64,000 nucleotides of DNA from Zea mays (lineage: Eukaryota > Streptophyta > Magnoliopsida > Poales > Poaceae), in assembly GCF_902167145.1 (NCBI RefSeq), contig NC_050104.1, positions 7,462,001 to 7,526,000 of the forward strand, read 5' to 3'. The translations under genes and the position numbers were made by a program. Of this stretch, positions 33,430 to 42,826 are shown piece by piece. The notes under the pieces were generated by a model that was not told where the DNA came from, searched no databases, and was given only the letters and a program-made list of their open reading frames with translations. Each line of letters opens with the position of its first letter. Position 1 is the stretch's first letter.

Positions 33430-33620
33430 CCAGGCCGGCGGTGGCGGCGGTTCCCAGGCCGACGGTGGCGGCCCTCGATCCAGAGGGCGAGCGGCGGCGG
33501 CAGCGCCCTTATGTGGTGGCGGCGGTTTCCAGGCCGGCGGTGGCGGCCCCCGATCCAGAGGGCGAGCGGCGGCAGCGTCCTTGTGCGGTGGCGGCGATTC
33601 CTAGGCCGGTGGCCGCAACT
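33430..33620 (+). repeat. 75-bp GC-rich tandem repeat
   Basis: Blocks beginning CCAGGCCG (or CTAGGCCG) near 33431, 33454, 33529 and 33600, each followed by GGTGGCGGC; the full unit contains GATCCAGAGGGCGAGCGGCGG. The period is about 75 bp for the two full units. Open in more than one frame (Gly/Ala/Arg-rich), so coding is doubtful. Confidence 0.7.
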
Positions 33621-34009
33621 CCATTACCTCGACGCGTGGTGGCGGAGGTTCCTCGATCCGCAGCGAGGCCCTTGTGCAGGCAAGCGGCGGCGTCCCCGAA
33701 GCCCCGAGGAGGCGGCACTTCCAAGGCCGGCGAGCAAGCGATGCCCGTCGACGTGCGAGTAGCGACGGCGACGCATGAGGCGCGATGTTCGAGCGAGCGA
33801 CGTCACGGAAGGGGCGAGATGCGCGCAGCGATGATCGCGCGTGACATCCTCTGATCCGGTGCATTTTTCTTTTCGTTTATTGTGTTTTATGCCTACCACA
33901 TGTATTATTTACGCTAAAAACTGTATGTTTTTATGCTTTAACACAGAGTTCGTATATCAGTTTACTGCATGCACATTTGAAAGGAAATTTCTTGATTTAT
34001 GCTGTTCTT

Positions 34010-35400
34010 AATTCGCGCGCATGCAATGGAAACTCCCACGATTTTGCCATAATTTTTGGATCTGTATAAAAATAGAAACCGCATGCATGCGGCTGCCATG
34101 TTTTTCGGATCTGTCATAAAAATAGGATCGTAATAACAACCTACTAAAGCTATCAACCTCTAATTGACTCGGTATTTACGCTTATAATCGAGGGATTTTA
34201 TGCTCAAAACTTAAGGTTTTTACGCTCCACCCAGAGATGCGTCCACCAGTGAACAACATGCCAGATTTTTTACGCAGTCTAAGAAATTGCATAAATACCT
34301 ACACCGTGTAGTATAATTTGTTTCAGTATACATCATAAACTAGTTCTAATGCGTTTAGTTGCATGGCTGTTGGAGGGATCCTATATTTATGAAGGAAATA
34401 AAACATTAAATGTGATTTTTTGTTTCTATGCATGCAATTCATTTCCTTTCATTGCATATTCTTTCCATCATAAATTCGTGTGCATGCAGCCTGTAGCAGA
34501 TTTTTACGCAGTATACCGAATTGCATAATTATCTACACAGTGTAGCATATTTAGTATCAGTATATAGCATAAAATGGTCATTACGAGTTTTAGTTGCATG
34601 TCTGTTTCAGCGATCCTAAATTTATGGAGGAAATAAAGCATTTAAAATAGAAACCGCCACACATATCTTTCCTGAATTTACGCGCATGCAAGGGAACGTG
34701 ATTGACTCATGCATGCATTTTGCCATAATTTTAGGATCTGTATAACCGCATGCATGCGACTGCCATGTTTTTCGGATCTGCCATAAAAATAGGATCGTAA
34801 TAACAACCTACTAGAGCTATCAACCTCTCACGTTGGCTCGGTATATACGCTTATAATTGAGGGATTTTATGCTCAAAACTTAAGGTTATTACGCTCCAAC
34901 CCGGAGGTGCGTCCACCAGTGAACAACATGCCAGATTTTTTACGCAGTGTAACGAATTGCATAAATACCTACACCATATAGTATAATTTGTATCAGTATA
35001 TGTCATAAACTAGATTTAATGTGTTTTAGCTGCATGGCTGTTGGAGGGACCTTATATTTATGAAGGAAATAAAACATTAAATACGATTTTTTTGTTTCTA
35101 TGCGTGTAATTCATTTCCTTTCATTGCACATTTTTTTATCATAAATTCGTGTGCATGCAGCTGGTAACAGATTTTTACGCAGTGTATCGAATTGCATAAT
35201 TATTAACACAGTATAGCATATTTAGTCTCAGTATATAGCATAAAATGGTCCTTACGCGTCTAGCTGCATGGCTGTTGCAGCGATCCTAAATTTATGGAGG
35301 AAATAAATGATTTTAAAAACAGAAACTGCCGCACATATCTTTCCTAAATTTATGCGCATGCATTGGATCGTGTTTGACTCATGCATGCATTCCTTTTTTT
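34010..35400. repeat. 667-bp tandem duplication
   Basis: GCATGCATGCGGCTGCCATG at 34081 recurs with one change at 34748, and the similarity extends on both sides. A third partial start lies near 35341. Copies differ by scattered substitutions and small indels, so the duplication is not recent. Confidence 0.8.
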
Positions 35401-35526
35401 TGCGCTAACAGACGTGGGGCAGGTGGCGCACCCGACAGCCTGTTTGGGCGCGCTGGTTGAACCAGTTTGAAGGGGTGATCGGCCTGGGCTTCCTTTAACT
35501 ATTGGAAGCCCAGGGCTCCCGTTATA

Positions 35527-35533
<7 letters not shown>

Positions 35534-35600
<67 letters not shown>
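35534..35600. repeat. (TA)n microsatellite, right
   Basis: About 67 bp of TA repeats to the right of the hairpin-ended element. Confidence 0.95.
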
Positions 35601-35603
<3 letters not shown>

Positions 35604-35728
35604 AGCATTATATATTGATATCAATATATATATATATATTGTAATATATATTGTTTTAGCCTTTTCATTCAAAAAAAACTAATAAAATATGTCTAACTAA
35701 TTACTATCGTAAATGTTATTATATATTA

Positions 35729-36415
35729 TGTTGGGGGCCTTCTATGTCGAAGGTCCTCGTTTAACTTTTTCTTTGGCACAAGCAAGTGTATTTCACGAGC
35801 ATTTCTAGTGATGGATGAAGCAAGCATTTGGGCGGGAAAGCATGCAAAGAAGCTTCACCCATACAAGTGGAAAAGGTGTTAGCCAAAGTCGATAGCTTCG
35901 ACAGCAGCAGAGGAACTTCGAACGTAAACAAAAGGAAAAAGTGACAAAGCCCTAACCCGCTCAACCGAGGATGGAGAAAATACGTTATTACCCTAATATC
36001 ATTTGTAAACAATGAGTGTAAGACCCTCAGGGATATGGTTGTAATTCTGTACAAAGGTGCTCCCCTACAAATAGATGAACAATGATCTACATAAAGTACC
36101 TTTTCAAGGGCCACAACTTCGTGTTGCTTATCCTTCGAAGTACCTTCGTGCCACTTTGTGTTAAGGAGCCGAAGATATGCTTGTAAACTCATTTTCTACA
36201 AAGGAAGATGGAATAAAAATGCTAAGGCAAAAAAGATGAGTTTCATACTTCATTATACAATATTGTTGTATTCTACATCGCTTCATTTACATCTCCTTCT
36301 GAAGACATTCATCCTTCACATTAACACTTCAAAGTTAAGAACGAAGGTTCATGTATTTAACTTGTGTTGCCTTGATTTTTAATGCCTTCAGAGGATTGAA
36401 ATCAAGTATCCAACA
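35729..36415 (+). repeat. solo LTR, Tat-type Ty3/gypsy
   Basis: Starts TGTTGGGGGCC and ends ATCCAACA, 687 bp. Flanks TATTA (35724-35728) and TATTG (36416-36420) match 4 of 5. CCCCTACAAATAGATGAAC near 36061-36079 resembles the TATA region of maize Tat-type LTRs. No internal domain is attached on either side. Confidence 0.6.
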
Positions 36416-37111
36416 TATTGTATACTTTTATTCATCTAACTTAGGATTCTAATGGAAGAAATCTTTCGCTAAAATGGAACTCTCTATCTTTGGATACAAC
36501 CTGGTTACATAAAAACTCTACGAGTTGTTCTCGAATCAAATGGTCACATTCAACGCGAGGGGTTCTTTTCACTTTTATTATTTCTCATTTGTCAAATAAT
36601 AAATTTAGTAAAAGAAAATCTTTTGATACGATATTATTGGTAGAAAATATGTGATGTGTGTTTTACACATATTTCGATATCTTTTTCATTGTATTATTAC
36701 CTACGATGTGTGATTGAATTTGCAATTTATGAAGCATTATTGACAAAACAATATGTAAGATGTGCAGGTCCAAACAAGCTAAAATTTTTGCCCTAAGCAT
36801 AAGCTTTACGTTTAGGTCAGCATTGTTTTGTCGAAAATACTCCATGGCCTACACATAAAAAGGAGTGGTATTTGTTCTATGACCAAATAAAAGCAATGGT
36901 TAGATAGTTAAGTTGGAATGTAGCAATTAATCACCAAGAATATGCACAATCTCTTGATAACTTATGGTTAGCTTCCTCATTGAGTCTAACACTTGCATAA
37001 TGACATGTTCCATCATGATTACAAGGACTATCTAGTGAAAGATGAACAATTATAAACTTGGATAGGAAATTAGATGAGTCATTTGAATAGGAAAAAAGTA
37101 TATGGAATGGG
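36416..37111. other. spacer, nothing firmly identified
   Basis: AT-rich. A 60-codon open stretch on the minus strand (36845-36663, MEYFRQNNADLNVKLMLRAK) could be a relic of a protein gene, but I cannot place it in a family. Confidence 0.35.
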
Positions 37112-37439
37112 TAGACCTAAGCATGGGCCAGCTGACCCAACTAGCCCGATCCGACCCATTCAAAAAAATCTGACCCGACCCGACCAATGCGATCGGCGGG
37201 CACGTGCCATAGTTTTTGACACGTAACAATCCACGGGTCGAGTATGGACCATGATTTTGACCCAAAAATCGACCCGAAGCCAAAAACATAACCCAACCCG
37301 AAAAAACCAAACCCAACGCATTCGACGGGAAGGCACGGCGCAACTCGACCTGACCAGACATTATGCACATGTCGGGCGTGGGTCTTGCCAAATGACCCAC
37401 GACCTAACCTGATCCTGACCCAACATTTGAACAGGTCTA
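37112..37439. mobile_element. hAT-type MITE rich in GACCC motifs
   Basis: Ends TAGACCTAAGC and, inverted at the right, TAGACCTGTTC. The 8-bp flanks match 7 of 8: GGAATGGG (37104-37111) and GGAACGGG (37440-37447). 328 bp; the interior contains many GACCCGACCC and GACCCAAC motifs. Confidence 0.75.
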
Positions 37440-37761
37440 GGAACGGGACAATATGCACTAGCTTGAAGTTGTAAGTATAAGTATGTATTGCATTTAATGT
37501 TGCCTCTACAATAATGCTAGTATTCTCTTCAATGCATATGTGTTTTATGTTACTTTGATTAATAATCGCTGGATCCATGATCCCCACATTGTAAATCCCC
37601 ATTTTGCGACATCTTTGGATCTTTATCCTAGATGATATGAAAAAGGTTTGAGGTCACGCAAACAGTGGATAGTCATAAATGAAATGTCAACACAAGATAT
37701 AGAGAACACTTACAAAATCCAATGAATGATGAGAGAAGAACGATGACATCTCATTGGGATA

Positions 37762-38356
37762 TGTTGGAGACTCGTTCTCAAATGCTATGAATTAAGAACA
37801 AGGCAACATAAAATGTTAAATGTTAATGCCCTTCGTCCAATGAAGCATTATTCCTTTAAGGATTAATGAACTTCGGACGAAGGTTAAAAACGATACAATT
37901 ACGAAGGTTAAATCTTCGTAATTAAACTCTAGTAGATTATATAAAATAATACGAAATATGAAGCATTAAAGACAAATAAATTATAAATGAACAACATCAC
38001 TTTTATATTATCTCCATTTAATGTATTCAATTACTAAATACATTTATACCTCTGCCTTGACAAAGATTAATTCCTGACTGGCGCGATTGCAACTGCAGGA
38101 ATGCGTGAACAGTAAAGGAGTACTGTTCACTATTTATAGGCACAGGACACAGCCTGTGAGGAATTACAATTATGCCCCTCATAAAAGTTTACAACAACGA
38201 CTCAAACATTTACGGTCTAAACGGTCATTCTATTTTTAAGTCGGTTTGTAATTCCGAAGCTTCATGGAGAGGAACCTTCGGTCATCACATGCGGACAGCT
38301 TCAGCCGAAGCTGTTTCTTCCTGCAGGACCTTCGGCGACGAAGCATGGTCCCAACA
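37762..38356 (-). repeat. 3' LTR of the gag-less Tat element
   Basis: TGTTGGAGACTCG ... GGTCCCAACA, 595 bp. On the minus strand a CCTATAAATAG TATA box lies at 38130-38140. A purine-rich tract, CCGCGAAGGGGCTAC on the minus strand (38357-38371), adjoins it as the polypurine tract. Confidence 0.9.
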
Positions 38357-38613
38357 GTAGCCCCTTCGCGGTGCTAGATCGTTTTTCGTAACGAGCTTGA
38401 TCCGTGAAAAAAGTCTCTTAGGCTTCAGGGAGCCGAAGGTCCGAAAAACACCTTCCCTGAGCTCGTTGTCGAGAAACGATTCAGTTTTCGAGCGCGTAGC
38501 GGTCCCACCCTGCAGAGTTACTATTTGGTCTCTGCGGTCCACCGCGCAGCGGGTGTAAGCAGCTGTTCGCCTGGTGTAAAAATCCTGACGATTCACCTTC
38601 TTACCTGCAGCAC

Positions 38614-38620
38614 TATATAA
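38614..38620 (+). promoter_or_regulatory. TATA box of the antisense accessory gene
   Basis: TATATAA in CAGCACTATATAAACAGACGG, 258 bp inside the 3' LTR border and 193 bp before the ATG at 38807. Its position and context fit a dedicated plus-strand promoter, independent of the LTR promoter on the other strand. Confidence 0.6.
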
Positions 38621-38806
38621 ACAGACGGGTAGGTGTGAAGTTACCACAGCATTCATTGCTATTGCACTGTTTTGCTGCCAAAATTTTTAACCATAGCCGA
38701 AGCTTGACTCTCGCAATCAAACGAAGCTTCCAGTTTAAAGCCTACTTCGTCAGAAGAAAAAACTTCAGAAGAAAAAGTTTTTAGTTCCCAAAAAATTCAG
38801 AATTAA

Positions 38807-41800
38807 ATGGCCAGAGTGCGCTCTACCGCTAGGGTTGAGCGTGAGGGAGGCGAAGCTGAAGGATCGGAGACTGTTCCCATCTCCGAAGCGATGCGACGAT
38901 CTGGACTGGTGACCTCGGAAGTAATCCGTACTGCCGAGACAGAGCAGACTGTTGCCGAGACAGAACAAGTTGCTGCCGAAGCAGAAGAAGGAAATGTTGA
39001 GGAAGCTGATCCCGATGATGATTACCATATTGCCGTGCCAAGCAAGCCCAGCCACTTGGACTTCGGAAAGTCGACTGTCTCTAAGGCTGATCTCTCCAAG
39101 ATGGTGAAGTCGGGTTACTTCAGTGAGAATGAGAAGAAGCTACTTCGCTTCGAGGGGGAAGAAACTACCCCGAAGCCAGAAAAGGATGAAATAGTCATTT
39201 TCAAGAGCTTCCTAAAGGCTGGGTTAAGATTTCCCTTAAATAGGATGATCTCTGACGTGCTGCAAAGATTTGGCATCTATTTTCACCAACTGATGCCCAA
39301 CGCGATTGTCAGGCTCAGCGTCTATATCTGGGCTCTCCGAAGCCAGGCGGTGGAGCCATTTGCCGACAGCTTCTGTCGAGTTCATGAGCTGCATTACCAA
39401 ACAAAAGCCAGAAAAGATGGATTGCATGAAAATTTTGGTTGCTATAACTTTGCTTATCGGAAAACCACGAAGTTTCCCGTGATCAGCTACCGAAGCAAAT
39501 GGCCGGCAGGCTGGAAATCAGAATGGTTTTATGTCAAAGTTGACGAAGACAAAGAAAAGCTGGTTCAGAGCCCTCTTGAACTAACCTTCGGAGAAACAAG
39601 ACCCCGATGCAGAATGGAAGTAGAAGGTCTAACTTGGGCTGCACTGGGCGAATTCAAAATTATTGCAGAACATATTGGCACTAGAGATTTAGTGCAAGAA
39701 TTCCTGGCCTTCAGGGTTTTTCCAACTATGAAAGAGTGGACAATGTCGAAGCTTAAAGGGGAAAAGAAGAAGGGGGAACTCGTCCGACTGCCCTACCATT
39801 ATAAGTTCAAGAAATACTTTAAAGTACCCTGCCAAGAATGGCTTGATACAATTGAAATAATGAGCAATGAAATTCTTGGGAATTACTCTAAAAAAGAGGA
39901 CCAACTGATGACGGCGGCCTTCGGCACTCGGCCGAAACGAAGGCTGAACAGAGTACTTGATGCCATAGGATTTGAATATGCTGACTACGGTCGTCTGGGC
40001 GGAGATGCTGGGGTCCCGAAGCGAAAAAGGATTGCTAGCACTACTGACGAAGAAGTCGTCAAGGCAGCAAAAAACAAAAAGAAAGATTCTGATAACATTA
40101 GCGCTGAAGAGTTAAATCCTGAGCCGAAGGTGTCTACGGCAAAAAAGAGAAAAAGTGTATCCCCAGAGCCGGAAACGCCGGTCCAAAAAGAAGACACTCC
40201 TGCTTCTCCTTCTGCTATTGAAGTAGAAGAAATTATGAAGGTAATGACTGAACCTTTGCCTTTCAGGCTAAGTCCGCTAGCACTGGAACTGACGAAGTTT
40301 TTTCAGAAGGACAAGGCAGCTTCGGCAGTAGAAAGTCCTGCGAAGCCAAAAAAGCGGAGAATTATTCAAGTAACAGATGTGATCCATCAGACGCCGCCAC
40401 CGGCAACGGTGTCAAAAACTGTTTTTGCTGAAACTGCCGAAGCCGAAGCTACTGAAATGAAAACTGCTGAAGCTGAATCCGGCGAAGCCGAAGCTACCGG
40501 GGCCGAAGCTGGGGCCACCGAAGAGTCGAACCTGGAAACCACACTTGAGATTATTGACAACGTACTGCTGAAAATGGCTGAAGAGGAAGCTACCGTGGCT
40601 ACAGTGAATACGGCAACTGAGAAGGGGAAAGAGCAAATTGATGAAATTTCAGAAAAAGAAGATTTTAACTTTCAAGATTTGCTCGGACAAGAATTAACGG
40701 ACGCCGAAAAAGAGGAGTTGAAAAAATATGCCACATCTTGCGGATACAAATCAGGGGCTATGCTTTTTGGTGGGGTCAACGAAGGGAAATTAAGATGCCT
40801 TCGGAACCGCACCGAAGCCAAAATTGTTAGAACCCTTTCCAAAAGCATTGGCTTGCCGAAGCTGGAAGTGGACTTGTGTCGTTATCAACGACACCACATC
40901 GCCGGAAGCTTGCTTTATGCTAACTTCAAGGTAACAAATATTTTTGTTATTATATTACTATTATTATTAACTTTTGTGTCGTGTTCTGACGAAGATCATT
41001 TCGACAGAGCATATTATTAAGCAAGGTTCTGAAGATGCAACAAGATCTGGAGGAAGAGAAAAACAAAACCGTCATTCAAGATTTGACTGAAAAAGTTGAA
41101 AATCATGAAGCCAATCTAAAAAAGAAAGACTTCGCAATTCAAGATCTTGAAATCATGGTCAAAGAGCACGAAGGTGCACTAGAAAAGAAGGATTTTATTA
41201 TTCAGACCATGGAGGGCTCTTTGGCTGAAGTCCAAACTGAAAATGATAAATTAAAGAATGAATTGCTCCGTCAATCAGAAAAATTCGAGCAAGAAAAGAA
41301 ATATTTTGAAGCAAGCCTGAAGACTGAAGTGGATAAATACTCAAATCTGCAGAAATCCTTTACAGAACTTCAGGAGAAATGCTTAAACTTCGGCATCCGA
41401 TGTGTGCAGCGGCTGAAGGACGTGTTTCACTCTGTCGGAGCTAGCTCTTCGAAATTTACACCTTCAGCTGAAAACTTGCCAAGAACATTAGAACATATTG
41501 AAGGCGAAGTTGATGTCCTTGACGAAGTTATTGGTGGGCACGCTGACTTCTGCGCCCTGGTAGCTTCTCGGGGCACAGCTGCTGCTTTTTTGAAGGCTGG
41601 CTGCACACATGGAAACACTGTGAACAGACCAAACTTCAGCCTGTCAGCTTCAGATTTGTTAGATATCCCAAGCTTAGCCAGAAGCATCGGAAATAGATTC
41701 ATGACCCAGATCTGGGTAAATGGCGGGCGGAAAATGGCAGGCGACGAAGCTCGAAGCCATCTTAAGCCGGTAAAAAACTTATGTTTGTTACTTTTACCTT

Positions 41801-41869
41801 CTCCTTTGAAATTTGTACCTTTCTTACTGTGTTGTTTGATATATGCAGGATGACGAAGCTGAAGATTGA
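38807..41869 (+). CDS. antisense accessory gene, three exons, 968 residues predicted
   Basis: Exons 38807-40930, 41008-41769 and 41849-41869. Introns begin GTAACA and GTAAAA and end GACAG and TGCAG, and all junctions keep phase 0. The protein starts MARVRSTARVEREGGEAEGS with a charged repeat region. The part around residues 130-230 (LNRMISDVLQRFGIYFHQLM ... WALRSQAVEPFADSF) resembles plant PF04195-type 'putative gypsy type transposon' proteins. The middle is Lys/Glu-rich with nuclear-localisation-like clusters (PKRKR, KKKRKS-type). Exon 2 encodes a long coiled coil (IQDLTEKVENHEANLKKKDF) and a conserved-looking tail. No internal stop or frameshift is seen, unlike sense pol. The function is unknown; it is transcribed against the element. 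Confidence 0.7.
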
Positions 41870-42826
41870 CAGCGCTGAAGTTTGATAAAACTGAAGACGA
41901 AGCCTTAGCTGAAGCTTAAAATTGCTTATAATGTGCTTTCCTGCAAAAATTCTTGGAGAAACTTTTGTAATATAGATATGGAGTAACTTATGTAAATTTG
42001 TACATACCTTGCAATATATTCTGTCTTCTTTAATCGCATCCAGTCTGCTTTGCTGTGAACGAAACTTCTCTTTTGAGCCGAAGGCGAAAAACACCTTCCC
42101 TTCTTTTCGTACACAACGAAGCATAGAAAATTTTTCCTTCGAATCTTTTTCCCCTCTCTTTTTTTCTGAAGCACCTATCTTTTTTATATAGCATGATGAT
42201 GATTCTATATATGTCTAAATGGATGTTCATGAATGCAAATGACATGATGATATGTTATGTGCAAATGAATATTAGGACATATGCTTAAAAAACCATAAGC
42301 ACGGTCCTTCGTCCTCTCAAGAATGATAAAAATCTTTTTGCCGTTTACTTTTCGGCTTCACCGTTTACTTTTCGGTGTATCAGCGTTGACTTTTCGCTGT
42401 AAGCCTCCCTTAGGAGCTTCTTCGCCTTTTACTTTCGGTGGAATCAGCGTTTATTTTTTGCTGTAAGCCTCCCTTAGGAGCTTCTTCGCCTTTTACTTTC
42501 GGCGGAATCAGCGTTTATTTTTCGCTGTAAGCATCCCTTAGGAGCTTCTTCGCCTTTTACTTTCGGCGGAATCAGCGTTTATTTTTCGCTGTAAGCTCTG
42601 CATTCCCTTATGAACGACTTTTGAGCTTCTCCCTGTTTTCTTTTCTTTCTCTTTGCACTCGAGGGTGCGTTCTCAGCTTTTACATTTACATTTTTGGGGG
42701 ATATCGCTCTTATAGAATTGAAATAAGGAAAAGAAAAATTACATGTTGTGGCCCCATTAAAAACCTTTCTCCCCCTTTGGAAAGGAAAAGGGTGCCACAA
42801 AAAAGAATATAAAAAATTACATCAAA
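41870..42826. other. spacer between the convergent accessory gene and pol
   Basis: The 3' ends of the plus-strand accessory gene and the minus-strand pol face each other here. AT-rich, with a tandem repeat at 42379-42597. No further gene. Confidence 0.6.
42379..42597. repeat. 64-bp tandem repeat, 3.4 copies
   Basis: Units begin ATCAGCGTT at 42379, 42443, 42507 and 42571, an exact 64-bp period with few substitutions. Each unit contains GTAAGC.TCCCTTAGGAGC and CTTCTTCGCC. Confidence 0.9.

Larger units (their letters stand above)
33281..35520. mobile_element. hairpin-ended element between two (TA)n tracts, class unclear
   Basis: The ends are inverted: AGGAGCCCTGGGCTTCC at 33281 and GGAAGCCCAGGGCTCCC ending 35520. 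Each end also folds on itself: CCTGGGCTTCC-loop-GGAAGCCCAGG at 33288-33319 and 35483-35514. TA microsatellites flank both sides, as in Micron-type elements of rice that target (TA)n. The inside has a TATA-like CTATAAAAGG near 33361, GC-rich 75-bp repeats, and a 667-bp tandem duplication full of TTTACGC motifs. No transposase is recognisable. An alternative is a chance hairpin duplication at microsatellite borders. Confidence 0.55.

Noticed and set aside
40931..41020. Accessory gene as a 737-codon unspliced frame ending at 41020
   Set aside because: The last 30 codons come from an AT-rich stretch with clean GT and AG borders; splicing joins it in phase to the coiled-coil exon.
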